The notes under the pieces are model-generated. The model was not told where the DNA came from, did no database searches, and saw nothing but the letters and a program-made list of their open reading frames with translations. A program made the translations under genes and the position numbers. A stretch of DNA of 64,000 bases from Isoetes taiwanensis (Eukaryota > Streptophyta > Lycopodiopsida > Isoetales > Isoetaceae), in NCBI GenBank assembly GCA_021234155.1, contig JAJEKV010000231.1, positions 312,001 to 376,000 on the forward strand, read 5' to 3'. Below, in pieces: positions 47,128 to 59,931 of this stretch (position 1 is the first letter of the stretch; every line of letters begins with the position of its first letter).

Positions 47128-48250
47128 TTTGTCAGTAATATATGAGGTTGGGGATGTTGTGTTAGTGTTATGCATGGTTGTAGTTGTCACGTATGAAGGA
47201 AGAGATGAACACAATAACAAGCGGTCGTTAGTAAGAATTCAAGGAACGAAGCTTACAACATTGGACAAAATAAGCAATGTGCCTTAGAGGGGAAGTGCAA
47301 TGTGTATCTATTGTGAGTCTTAGGTATTCTGTGCTGTGTTTGTGTTGCCAAGGATGGTGTAAAACAATTTATGAGTATGCTTACATTGGTGTTTTTGTCT
47401 TTGCAGTTATTGTCGTATCTTTTTTTACACGTCTTTCTAGGAATGGATGAATATTATGTAATGAGGATACGTATGATTGTTCTATGTGAAGCACCTGTGC
47501 CTAAGGTGATATGATATTTGCTTCAAGGTCAATTTGAACCCCCTTAATTAATGCTTTGTTTGTGTTGGTAGGTATATGTAAAATTGTGGAATTTAAATTC
47601 CAAACTATTTTCCAAATTCATCTCAGTTTGCTAGGACTCAAACTTTCGAGAGCATCTAGTATCATGTAGTTGGGCAGAATTGGATCGTTGCCTACTCTAT
47701 TAAGTCTTTTGAGCTTCCATCCATTCCCAACACTCCCTCCAACATTCAATGCTCTCTACGGTCCTAGAAGATTTCCAAAATTTCTTCCAAGATTCCAGAG
47801 GATCCCATAAATTCCTTAAAAGACTATCTTAAGATGTGCATGAAATTTCACTTTGAAACCATAGCGTATGCGTGAGAGACTTCTTAGTGCAGTTCTTCCA
47901 ATATGCTCCGCTGATTTAGAAAAAAGGACTCATCCACATGAAGTAGCATCCCTGATTACTCTATTTCATTATGTTGAACATCACTCTGTGAGATTAAGTA
48001 ATGCTACTACAGTCTCTCAACACATCAAGCGAAGCATTTTAGTTATGCAATATAAAGTTGTTAATGCATCACACAATATATATGTTCTGCTTTTTGCTTC
48101 TCAAACACCATTCTAGACAGTTGCAATCTTGCATTTGTAGAATTAACAGACTTGTCTCACATGACCATTCATTAATGCAGATACTGACATTATTAATAGT
48201 TTTCTACCAGAAAACATTATTAATATTTTCTACCAGCTTCTGCTGCTCAG

Positions 48251-48960
48251 AGAAAGATAGATGAACATAGAAAAACCACATCAATATCACAAAAATATCT
48301 GAAGTCCAGACAGTTCGCAGATTTTGTGACTTTTGGTGGCAGTCTAGCCCTGCAAGAAAGAAAGACGTTTTTCCAAAACTATGCAGAAGATATTCCATGT
48401 GGCTTTGTCAATCATCCTTCAACCAGCTTCATAATAGAAGAAAGGGATAAGATAGAAATGGATAAGTGTACAAGCTTAGTTGTAATAACAGCAATATTTG
48501 GTACTCATGATGATCTTCTGCAGCCAAAGCATGTGGATACAGTTTCCTCAAGGAACGTCTGCTTTTTCACCTTTTGTAGACAGTGAGACCCTTACTATTC
48601 TGCAAAAGGCAGGAAAAGAACTTGATTCTATAACACACAAAGTTAGCTTCTTGCACATAATTCTGGTAGAAAAATTGCCCTATAAAACTCAACATGCAAT
48701 GAATACACTTATACCAAAGCATTTACCCCATAGATTGTTTCTCAACAATGCATTTAGCATTTGGTTGGAAGGTGGAACCCAGCTCCTTGTAGATCCATCC
48801 AGTCTTGTTGAAGGACTTCTACTATGCAAAAACATTACCATGGCTTTGCCACTGCATCCACATAATGTTCACACATTGGAGGAAGCTTCTTTCTATGTGA
48901 GGTGGAGATTATGTGACAGAGAGTTTGTTTGGTATCAGGTGGAAAGCTATATTGCTCTTT
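48251..48960 (+). pseudogene. DUF616 (MUCI70/TOD1-like) gene fragment
   Basis: The exon-like reading starts after CTGCTCAG at 48,251 and gives 'FGGSLALQERKTFF', 'IPCGFV', 'DKIEMDKCTSLVVITAIFG', 'DDLLQPKHV' and 'CFFTF'. After an extra base near 48,580 it continues 'VDSETL', 'IILVEKLPYKTQ', 'IPKHLPHRLFLNNAFSIWLE' and 'LLVDPSSLVEGLL' to 'WYQ' near 48,935. The order matches the DUF616 domain of plant proteins related to MUCI70 (pectin/mucilage) and TOD1 in the secretory pathway. The conserved C-terminal part of the domain is missing, and the frameshift plus non-consensus residues ('LEGG' for the usual 'LDGK') indicate a pseudogene. It lies right of a minus-strand Helitron 3' end, so capture by a Helitron is plausible. 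Confidence 0.8.
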
Positions 48961-49675
48961 CTATTCTATTATATCCTTTTAGTTATGTTGTTTTTGCATG
49001 TGAACAATATTCTCTCATGGCAACGACACATTTAGATCCAAGGTAAAGATATGCAGATGTTCTGATGGTCTTGTTTATGGAAGAACACATCTGAGACTTG
49101 GGCACTTTTATTCTCTAGATGGGTATAGAATTATTCAAGGAATATGCTTATTAAAAATGAATGCCCTCAAATTTTGCAGCCAAGATTGGTCCGTGTATTT
49201 AGGAATGCAGAAGAAGCTCTGCATTGAGTCTATAGCTAACCTGCAAAAGCAAGGATAACATGGATAGAGATGCACAAAGTACAAAGTTTACAAATTTGCT
49301 AGACGCTCGCACCTCATGAACCCAAGAATATTTTCTTGTCTCCCACGTTCAAGCAAATAATGGACATTAAAAATTTCAGAAGAATACATTTTTATTGCAT
49401 GTGATAGAGAGGTTTTACCTTGAATCGATCCATGTGCATGAAACCGGCCTCTTCCTTTAGCAAAGAAATAAAACCTTAATCACAGTAGCTAAACTGAGGT
49501 TGCAAAGTAGATAAGTTTTTGCTTCGACCATAACCTAGCTATTCAAGCCTGATATGTAAGTGATGATGATGAATGTAAAAAGTAGCTGAAGAAAATAGTT
49601 ACCTGGGGATTTTGAGTAAACCGTGCTCCAGTATCCAATGCATAGAGCCATGAGACTTTAAGATGTAAGTACGCA

Positions 49676-49705
49676 GATAATAGATAAGATAAGATAAGAT
49701 AAGAT
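49676..49705. repeat. GATAA simple repeat
   Basis: About five units of GATAA. A similar run occurs at about 50,303-50,327. The minus-strand open frame between them, at 49,747-50,088, includes a possible exon 'RARILASALSFASAASFG' after TTTTGCAG near 50,006, but I recognise no family. Confidence 0.7.
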
Positions 49706-50757
49706 GGATAGAATGAACCAATATGGAGCAAATCTTTTTTAGGCCTCTACCGGTGTGGAACATGGAGGTTTTGGAAGAAAGATCCTTTAATATGATGGAA
49801 GAACCGATCCTTCAATATGATGAATCTAGAAATCAACAACATTGGCAGGGACGCTAGGAACCCCTTGTGAAAATCACAATAACGAATCCAAATCAGGTCT
49901 CTCGCCGTATGCAAAACCTTTGTATGATTCTCAAACAGACGCATTACAGCTCCAAATGATGCGGCACTAGCGAAGGATAATGCAGAAGCCAAGATCCTTG
50001 CACGCTGCAAAAAATACTGAATAAAGCTCAAGTCGAGTGCACCATATTCACAGGGGTGAGAAAAACAAATACTATTTGTGTTTTCCACATGCCTAGCATG
50101 CCAGCCGTCTATGCCCTCAATCCTTCTAATTTGGTGAAGAGATCCATTCCGAAAACCCCAAGCCAGAAATCATACAAAAAGTTCTTTCTCGATTTTTGGA
50201 ATATCGGGGAAAGTTTCCGGCAACCAAAAACCTTCAAAACCTTAGGAAATTGTCTTTAAAAAAACAAAAAGATTTTCTGCCAAACCGGAAAATCCTAATT
50301 TAATAAGTAGATAAGAAGATAAGATAAGATTGCAGTTGCGTTAAGCATGTAGCCTCCTAGAAATATCCCCACGTTGTGTAGCGTTAACCAGATTTCAATT
50401 AGACCATGTGTAGTGCAAATAGAAAAGAATATAGGATCATGTATTGTCTTGTGGCAAGTGTTAAATGATTCTTCATCTCCAATTAAAATGCAAGTCTAGG
50501 AGCTTGGATATAGTTATATGTTTCCTTATGCTTTATATTTGTTGATGCAAAACCCCCCATGTGAGTATAATGCATCATGATACCTCCTAAGACCTGCCAG
50601 AAGTTGCAAAAATCCTCGAGGACCGATTAAGAGTACGTCTGTAACTTTTCTTTTTTGGCAGGGCATATTCTTCATGTATTGTTAATCCTATCAAATTAGT
50701 GTAGGTTTTATCTAGTTCACTCGAGGTTCAAAAATTGATTGTTCAAGCTAGCAACAT

Positions 50758-50985
50758 ACAATGGACAATGTTGCATACAACATTTTGGCTCCTATTCTTT
50801 ATGCCATGAAAAGAGAAAAAGAGGCAGATGTGCTTTATAACAAGATGGTAGAGTAAGGTGAGGCGCCAAGCATTTGGACCATTAACATAGTCCTCAATAA
50901 TATGTGCAAGCAAGTAGCTGATGAGCATGACCACCTTAGGGAGATGGTGAAGAGAGGTTTTAAACCTGCGCCGCAAACATCACCT
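50758..50985 (+). pseudogene. P-type PPR gene fragment
   Basis: The plus-strand reading 'NVAYNILAPILYAMKREKEA', 'DVLYNKMVE' + stop + 'GEAPSIWTINIVLNNMCKQ', 'LREMVKRGFKPA' is two P-class PPR repeats ('TYN.LI..L...G...EA..L...M...G..P'). It carries an internal TAG and is lost on both sides. P-class PPR proteins stabilise or process organellar RNA. It is not part of the PLS gene at 43-45 kb. Confidence 0.7.
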
Positions 50986-52173
50986 ACAACTTCATGAAGA
51001 ACATGAAGTAGCACAAGCCATAGGTGCTGATAATCATGCAGCGGATTGAGTCGGGAGAACAACGTGCAACCAACAGGCCCTTCTGTATGAAAGTGATAAG
51101 AAGAATCCTTGATTGCACTTTAAAACTAAGCAGTACAGAGGAAATATGATGAGAATCAAAGAATCAAAGAGAAATTTGTTGTTCCTGTGAGGACGTATAG
51201 TCAAAATACAATTTAAATATGTGAGTTGAAATGTTTTATTAAGGCCCAAAGATTTTTTGTAATAGAGGGAATAAATTTCAGTATGGAGCGTTTCATCTGT
51301 CAAAATGTCCTTTCTCCTAACACATTTCATCGGGGTTTTTGATCTATAGTATGTCCCCTATTTGAATCCTGCTAGCAATAACAGTCCCCACCAAATGGAT
51401 GTAGAAACAATGTTGGTCAGCCAGTGAGGTATCTAAATGCAGTTGTGTGAAGAGACTACGTAAAGTCTTATGTTGGGCATTAAGATTGTCTCATTTTTTC
51501 AATCTGCTAATTGGTCTATCGCAAATTCCTCTGACATCAATTATAATGCCATACTTGTGATTTGGTCTTTTTTCTTGTTTCTCAAGATGGATTTGTCTTA
51601 TCAATGTGCATAGCAAATAAGTTCAGACTTGAGATATTTTTAGCATTTTTGCTTTGTTTGTCGGATTGGCAGGTCAATTTGCATATTGTGGAGGTGTTTG
51701 CAGAAGGCTCTGGTATTCTAAGCAGCACAGCTCCTCCGCCACATGTTGCAGCCTTCCACATCCTTATGTAAGTAATATTTTTATCTTATTTGACCTATTA
51801 ACATTACTACAAACTACCCAATTCTTTCGGAGCTATTCTCAGTCTTGTCATATTTTCATGGACCATTTTCAGGTTCTGGACAAAGCTGCCACATAGTTCA
51901 TTATTCATCTTTGTAAACAGAGCAGAAACAGGAAATTGTAGGAGTAAATCAATCACCTTTAGAGCAATGGTGCTATAGTTAGTTAGCAGGCAATCACCAT
52001 GCCTAAAAAGCAAGCGTTGGAATTTGTGAATATTGCGTGTGCCATAGAGCTGCATTGCTTGATGCCAGTATGGATATAAATCTATCTTATAACACAACTG
52101 AAAGGTTTTTTACATGGTCAAATGGTTTGTCAAGCCCCCTTGGTATTTGACTCCATAACCAACTTCATATATA

Positions 52174-52203
52174 CTAGTAACGGGTGCCCGGCGTTGCCGG
52201 GCA
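52174..52203 (-). mobile_element. Helitron 3' terminus (minus strand)
   Basis: On the minus strand: TGCCCGGC, loop AAC, GCCGGGCA, 7 bp, CTAG, then T. It is an 8-bp perfect stem, the best preserved of the four copies. The element extends right; the tandem repeats at 52.69-53.30 kb would lie inside it. No helicase sequence is visible, so it is probably non-autonomous. Confidence 0.8.
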
Positions 52204-52689
52204 TAAATACGATTTTATTCTCAAGACATAAAATCGTATATATATCTGTAATATTTAGGCATCCTTAGTGAGCAGTTGCTAGTGCCTTGCAACATGGAGC
52301 AAGACAAATGGGTTTGTAAAAAATAAATTAGTCCCTATTGAAACACTTGATCTCATGGTATTTTTTAGTTGGGTAGTTGAACTTTTGAGTGTTGCAACTG
52401 CATTGGAGCTTAAAGCATCTACTCCTCTATATACTTGGTAAATTGAATGTGATGTGTAGATGGGTGGCGTGTTGGAAGGAAATGCATGCTTTTTAATATA
52501 TTCTATTATAATTTATATGTAACATAGAAATCTGGAACGTGCATGATATATGTTCTCACTTTCAAAAACACTATGCAAATTGATACAATGGTCATTTGTA
52601 GATGAGATGTTCCTTGCTTGAACATGTAGCATATGAAATATCATTGTAGGGTCAATATAAACTTGAAGCATATGAAATCTCGTATCATA

Positions 52690-52845
52690 GGGGAATAATT
52701 GTATTAGTAGTTATAGAGCAACATTCTTGTAGCATGTATCATCTTGTGAACATGGGAAGGCGCCATTGGGGAATAATTGTATTAGTAGTTATAGAGCAAC
52801 ATTCTTGTAGCATGTATCATCTTGTGAACGTGGGAAGGCACCATC
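52690..52845. repeat. Two tandem copies of a 77-bp unit
   Basis: GGGAATAATTGTATTAGTAG starts at 52,691 and 52,768. The copies are nearly identical and end in GGGAAGGC(G/A)CCAT. The unit shares CTTGTAGCA and GGGAAGGC words with the repeat block that follows. Confidence 0.9.
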
Positions 52846-52895
52846 CTTGTAGCACAATGTATTATGTACAATAGGAAGTCCACACAGGAAGGCAT

Positions 52896-53301
52896 CCTTC
52901 TTGTAGCACAATGCACTATCTCATGAACAATAGGAGGTCCACATGGGAAGGCAACATCCTTGTAGCACAATGTATTATCTCATGAACAATAAGAAGTCTT
53001 GAGTGCCCCATTATACATTTTCTAGTAAACAATAAATTTAAAATCATCCATGGGAAATGATCTTTCTTACAAAGTTATTATCATAAAAAAAGGGGATTCC
53101 TTCTTGTAGCACAATGCACTATCTCATGAACAATAGGAGGTCCACATGGGAAGGCAACATCCTTGTAGCACAATGTATTATCTCATGAACAATAAGAAGT
53201 CTTGAGTGCCCCATTATACATTTTCTAGTAAACAATAAATTTAAGATCATCCATGGGAAATGATCTTTCTTACAAAGTTATTATCATAAAAAAAAGGGGA
53301 A
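52896..53301. repeat. Two tandem copies of a ~203-bp unit with internal sub-repeats
   Basis: TTCTTGTAGCACAATGCACT starts at 52,898 and 53,101. The two units are almost identical up to AAAAAAGGGGA. Within each unit a ~55-bp motif (CTTGTAGCACAATG ... CTCATGAACAATA ... AGTC) occurs twice, so the block grew by repeated duplication. Confidence 0.9.
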
Positions 53302-56300
53302 CGTTAGGTAAAGATGAAATGTGCATGCTCTAGTTGTTGTGTTGTGAGAGGAGTCTTGCTATTTTTGGCAACCGATAGATGTTATGGATGCGCTACATAG
53401 AACACTATTGCAAATATATGAAATGGAATTTTGGCCTGCCATGGTTGATTACATATGGTATGTATGTTCGGATTGAAATTTAAATGGCTTGAGTAACTCT
53501 GGCTATTTCTTTATATCTATTGTTTAAGCAATTATGGAATGGTGGATTTATATTTTAAATTAGGATAGTGGGAGATCATAGTAGAGACATAGTCAGGAAT
53601 ATGTTTGAAGCCTATTTAATAAGTTTTACATGTTGTGGACAGAGGATCAGATAATGGTTAATGATTAGGTTATTCAACACTTACCATTGGGAAAAGTACA
53701 CAAAATCCAATTAATATAGACACTTTAAAAGGAACAACTATGTTAGTGCAAAGCCAAATAATTTCCTCTTGTTGTCATGTTGTTGCTTGCATAAGGGGAA
53801 AATGTTTTATGCTCACTATGGAAAGGAACTGAACATTTAGAACACACATTTTCCCTTTTCAAGAACATTCTGTAGAGTTGGCATGGGTTGCCTGCAACTG
53901 AATATAGCTTAATGTGCCTGCATGTACTTGTTCAAACTGTTCCTTTTTTAACAGATCTTCATCTCTATACTGGCCTTAAAGTTTTCAGTGCCATCTCCAA
54001 CATTTATTGCTACCCAATAGCGTGAAATTTATACTTCATCCTAATTAACCATCCAAGCACACTATCCATCTTTCACAATACCCAATAACTGCTTAGTCTG
54101 CTCTTTGTCGTACTTGATCCTAATCAACCATTGAAGCACACTATCCATCTTTCACAATATCCAAGAAATGCTTAGTCTGCTCTTTGCCACACCCTAGAAA
54201 ATCTGCATTCCAAAGCCCAATGCACTATTCTGCTCTGTATCTATCTGCTCCCTATTTATCAATCGTCAGACACCAAAATTTTAATTGAAAAGGAATTTTT
54301 ACCAGAGTTTATAGTGAAAAGGAATTTAAAATAGGTGTTGTTAATTCCTAGTTACATGCGCTTCCAACGAAACATATTGTAACATAGCAATAAATAATAA
54401 ACAGTAAAAACTACAACAATAGGAAATCCTTCTTGAAAATGGACATTATTATCAGGCTATATATAAGTGGCTGAATTTTTGGAGAAAGTAGTAGTCGTGA
54501 GCGTAAACATGGCCCCATGCTTTGTAGTGAAGGATGTCAAAGTCTATTTGCAGGAAAAAGTGATCTACACACCTATCTTACTTGGACAATACTGTCGCAA
54601 TCTTATATACATATGTATCTCTAACCTATAGGTAATTGCAACTACATCAATATCCTAAATACCTTTTTTAAAACTGGTCTGTTCTTTATCTAGCTGCAAG
54701 TAGGGACATGCAATGTCTTTTCTCAGCCATTTTCCGTCATAGTAAACGTTAAGCTTCATTCTAAAAGCAAGGCTGCAAGTCTGATATAGACATTTGATGA
54801 TAGATTTCATCATTAAAACCATGAACAATGAGCATAGTAGAAGCAATAAATATGAACAAATATATAAATCGCAAGCAATTGAGCATTTCACCTCTGTATC
54901 TGCCTTCCAAATGCTGCAATGTGAATCTGATGAAGATTTGCCCACCTGCTAGGAAAAAAGTTATAGACTTCAACAACCATGCAAGTAAGCAGAGAAACAG
55001 GAGTGAAGAGGTGTGCACACACTTCAATGCAAGACATTTCAGGAGTTTATCTGATGCCTCTGCATTATTTTAACAAATGGATGTAAGTGATGCTAATGCA
55101 AAACCCACTAACCTAGCTTTTCACACCTACTAAAGATGAGGGCACTATCCAGTACAAACTGAAACCAAGTTGCAAATAAGCAAATTGCAATTGAGAAAAT
55201 GTCGACCTTCAGACTAAATTGTGTTAAGAAAGAGAGAAAGTCAAAGGAAGAAGAAATACTTCATGATAAAAAATATGGGCGATGGGACTTCATATGATCT
55301 TCAACACGATAAAGATGATCTTCGACACAATGATCTCCTGCATAGTAAGCTTGACAAAAAAATTGCTCAGACACGATAAAGAATACAAAGCTTCTTGTTG
55401 ACTTGCACAAAGCTGCAACTATTGTTTTAATAGCTGATACACAAAACGTTTGGAAGCTGGAAAAAACATTTGTATGATTCGGCTAAAACAATGATGTTTT
55501 GCATGACAGAAGCTTCATTCATTGGTTGCACAATGTGGATCCAAATAAACTTCTTAAAGGAGTTGCTTCTATTTTTTTGTAACTCTAGAAGAAAGAATGG
55601 ATCTTAAGAAATCTATCTACAGATGTGTGTATATGCACAAAAATGTGGTATTGGCATTAGTTCATGCATACCAGGCAGCAAGTCATACATATGGGTGGAG
55701 CTAGTTCTGGTTTAGATTCATATAAGCACAGACTATAATATCTGTTGCCAGCTTTTTATTGAAACCCAATAACCTCATTGTTTTATATGAAGATTCTCCT
55801 CTGTCGTGAATCCTACCCAGTATCAGAATGTTCTTTGTCACAGTTTGAATAAATTATGCAGTTATTCCTTCAAGACCTTTGTATTTATATCTCTAGAAAG
55901 TCAAAAGCACATGTAATGCCACATTTGGAGACTGCAAGAACACAACTAACTTCTACATAGACTTTTTAAATGCTTAAAAATGACAGAATGCAGAAATACA
56001 TGGAATCAATCCTCGAGCGCTGGCTCTAGAAACTTAATGATATCTATAAGAGAATCCATATAGCAATGGAATTTAAAATGTAATTTCGTTTAGAACCAAA
56101 AGGGTGTTTCCTCAAAAAAAAAAAGAACTAACCGGCACACAGAGAGTGATCTGTCCACGTCTCCTACGTCAATATGACTTGCAAACTAAAATCTTTTTAT
56201 GCCTGGTCTTCCCATAGAACTGCATTGACCATGTTGCAACCATGTTAGAAAAGATTCAACACTTGATGGAGGCGATAAATGGTTCCTGGATTAAAAAAAA

Positions 56301-57380
56301 AAATGAAAACCCATGAAAAATGGAGGATAAATGAATTTCAGTAGCAATAAATCCTGAGAAGAGGTGCATACCGAGATCTTGGCAATCATGGCGTGCATCC
56401 TGTGTATGAAGGGGAAGAAATCGACCTACAGAGGCACTCTTGGATGCCCAATTCAAGTTTTGGAAATCAAATTTTCTTTTGGAACCGCTGAAATAAACCA
56501 AATAGAAAAGCAGATATATTTTTGCCGAAAGAAAACTAAAAAGGCCTTTCAAAAGGGCGGATTCAGCTCCTCCAAGCCGCCTCAAATCAAAAGCAATACA
56601 CAGCAAAAGCTTCCAAATTTTATATGAATAATAACGAGCGTAAACTTACCTTGGACGATTATGGGCTAAAAGCAGAGATACGCTAAACCTTCCCGCATGT
56701 CGAGCCCGTGACGGAAAATTCATCCGCAAAAATCATAAAAACTTACCATTGAATGATCAACATCACGTAAACTTACATAAATGATTTTAAAAACAGCCTC
56801 GGATGACTATGGCATGCTCGAGGTCTTCCAACCTGTTATAGGAACTCCGAAGGCAACCGTGCATATAGTATTCGAGGAAATTATTTCGCCAAACTGGCTA
56901 CATCAAACCGGCAATAGCAACCCCGCTAAAACAATCTGTAAGATTCCAGTTAAACTTGGCGAACGATGCTGACATGATTCAAAACCCTAATCATACATGG
57001 TATGCATGTCTGCCGCTTGAATCACCATGCGCAGATACCATCGCCGCCAAAAAATGGAGAATATAGATGCCGGATTTTGGAACGCATGTTGATCAAGCCA
57101 CAAAATGTGGCACCGCCTCTCCACTCGGTCTAGAACTCGAAAAATCCAAATCATGCAAAAAAGAAATCTTTCCCGATTTTTGGATCGTCGGAAATTTTTC
57201 CGGGGTGATAATACCCCTAAAACCTTAGGAAAATACCTTAGAAAAAAATTCAAAAAAGTTTTTCACACATCGGAAAAAACCAAATTTAAAAGATAGATAT
57301 TAAACTGTTGTAATTGAACAGACAATGAAAGGCAATCACTAGCAGAGTTCATTTCTCAAAAAAGTGCTCATCTGTGCAAA
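53302..57380. other. No recognised gene
   Basis: AT-rich sequence. Possible short exons on the minus strand near 54,700-54,970 (one ends after TTTTTTCCTAGCAG) do not match a family I know. A stretch at about 57,143-57,285 resembles 50,139-50,265 in the same orientation (TTTCTCGATTTTTGG / TTTCCCGATTTTTGG; AAAACCTTAGGAAA in both), indicating a dispersed repeat. Confidence 0.35.
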
Positions 57381-57506
57381 TGTATAGCATGGGCATGATA
57401 ATTTCCTTGCTTTCAAAATGAAAAAATTTAAATCCATGAACCATGTATAGCATGGGCATGATAATTTCCTTGCTTTCAAAATGAAAAAATTTAAATCCAT
57501 GAACCA
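57381..57506. repeat. Two tandem copies of a 63-bp unit
   Basis: TGTATAGCATGGGCATGATA starts at 57,381 and 57,444, identical through AAATCCATGAACCA. A 63-bp period keeps a minus-strand frame open, giving a duplicated 21-residue pseudo-peptide. Confidence 0.95.
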
Positions 57507-58415
57507 TGGCTGGGGTATGCTTTTTGGCGGCTGAGATATTTTTAAAGAGTTTTTTGCACGGTGGAGATTTGTGTAAAGCGCATTAGTCAAGGTTAACGCC
57601 CTAGTATGGCCATTGATTGCAAGGGTTGTTTCCCTAACGATTCGACTTCGTGGAGCTGCATTTGAACTTCGTCTTCGTCTTCTTCGCTGCGCCTATTCCT
57701 CTGTTTTCTGCTTTCATTCTTGGGTCAAATCTATGGAAGAAATATTGTGGCTCATTTCAAAACCCAAGTTACCTTGTTTCTGAATAAGAAATTGGCCTAA
57801 AATTCGCTTCACAAATCGGTAGAGAATAAAACAGAGGCCGCCCATGATGCAAAAAGCTTCAGTCTTAGTTTGATGCATAGAGATCCTCCTTCATCGCCCT
57901 TCAGATCTGTGAATGCATCCCTAAACCTAAAGAGGCTGAAAAGGGACGAGACAAGGGTGTCGCCATAGCCTCAAGACTCAAACTGGCAGTATATGGCGTC
58001 ATACACAAGATTTCAAGCCAGTTAAAGGGGAAAAAGATCAAATCCTAACAGAATCGGAGTTCTAGACATCCTTAAGATATGGTTTGGTGGATGGAAACGG
58101 CTACTTTTTTTTACTTTAGGTGTTGGAACTCCGACAAAAACAGTAAATCTGGTGGCAGATACATGCTTCAATGTTTGCCATGCCAACATTGCTACGGCCA
58201 AAACGACCCACTGTTTGATCCGACCGTTTCTTCTTCTTCCTCGGCATTCTGTACGCGATTCATTTATCTCTAAAAGACTCTTAGCTTCTTCAGTTGAACC
58301 CTGAAAGAATGGTTTTCGCTTCTTGCATCAAGGATCGCTTTTGAAAGTTTCACCCAATGTAAATTCACCAAATATAACAAAAACGCTTACTTTTGGATCA
58401 AGCTATGCGCCCGAG

Positions 58416-58867
58416 GGCTCAGGATAATCTTACCCTGGATTGAGGGATCCCGGAGGTGTGATCCCGGAGGACGGCATCCCGGGAGGACGTGTGATCCCGA
58501 GGACGGGATCCCCCTTACTGCGCAGTAACTGCACAAAAAATTGAACCCTTATAGGGAAAATCAGGGAAGTTTTTGTGTGGCTTTTTCTTGCTCGATTCTC
58601 CTCCAAATCGGATGGCGCCTGTGCTAGGGTGGTCGGAATCAATGGGAGGATAGCAGCAGAGGAGGAAGGAGTGTGAGCGCCGCAACAATGGCACTGCCCC
58701 AATCTTGCCAAAAAATGGCCTACGAATCGCTAGCGAAGAGCCTTTAACCGCGGTAAGCCCTTGGCGGATCCCGATCCCCTCGGGATCACACGTCCTCTTG
58801 TAGGGATGCCGTCCTCCGGGATCACACCTCCGGGATCCCTCAATCCAGGGTAAGATTATCCTGAGCC
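58416..58867. mobile_element. 452-bp element with ~100-bp terminal inverted repeats
   Basis: Both ends read GGCTCAGGATAATCTTACCC inward and remain nearly identical for about 65 bp. With small indels they match to about 100 bp, rich in GGATCCCG-type words. The flanks GCCCGAG (left) and GCCGAG (right) could be an imperfect duplication. The GC-rich middle has no recognised gene. This is a non-autonomous TIR element of unassigned superfamily. Confidence 0.75.
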
Positions 58868-58879
58868 GCCGAGGATGTG

Positions 58880-59925
58880 GCGAATGTTGTCACCCAAGTA
58901 CACAACATTATTTCATGAGCAAAATCTGCTAATCCCAAGCTCTCTGCATTACAAATCATGCTCTACTTTAAAACCTTGCAAAAACAAATAACTCAGGTGC
59001 TATTATATAATGAAAGACTGGAATTATGATACTCCATGTAATTATACGGTATACGTATAAATGCTATGGCACGTCACTAGAGTATAATTAGGCCTTAAGC
59101 ATCATTAGGTGGGCTAACCTAAAAGGGCTTTTGTTAGCTATGCTAAATTGTTAATAAGTTAATTAACTAATTAGACTAATTAATGTTATTAATTAGTAAA
59201 TAACGTTAATAATTAGTAAATGTAAGCAATTAGGGAGCGCCATCTGGCCCAATTCGATTGGCCAGGGACGACTGGCCAAAATTAAGGGGTAAATGGGGCC
59301 TTACCCCCCAATTCTGCCCCAAATCGATTTGGGAAGAGTTGGATAAGGTTGCCACTACACCCACACCTGAAGGATGGAAGTCTTTCGAGATAATGTCTCA
59401 AGCCAAGAGATCGGTTAGTCTCTAGATAGTTTGTGCTTCAGCTAATCCTTATATGACTAGATGGATGGTTAAATTCTCTTTTATGTGCTACCAAGATGAT
59501 GATGGATGTTCTATTTATGGTTATGTTCTCTCTGTGTTCCTCCTGGATGTTTCGATTAAGGATGGGTAGAGACCTGAAAAGCTCAGTAGAGTAGACATGT
59601 TTCTAGCTAGAACCCTGAAGACCCAGTAAATGCGGCCTGTGCACAAGAGCCCATCAGACTGTAGATGTTATGATATGGTTCAAAGCCTTGCTGAGCGTGG
59701 CTAGCCTCCCACAATGTGCTAGGTTTATAATCGGTCACTGAGTATGGGCCGGATATAGGTCTGACATCTGCTGGATTGCAGGATACGTGCCTATAAGGAT
59801 GTCCTAGACTCGGTATAGACTTAGCGGGGTAAGTTGAGTACGGATGCGTGTGCAACCAGGTGGCACGTATTCTCTAGCACTCCCATGGATCCATTGTGAT
59901 TCTGGAGGGGAGTCATCCCTTTCCT
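58880..59925. other. No recognised gene
   Basis: This includes an AT-rich run of TAATTAGTAAAT-type words (59,150-59,230) and anonymous sequence leading into the gag-like remnant. Confidence 0.4.
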
Positions 59926-59931
59926 GCAACC

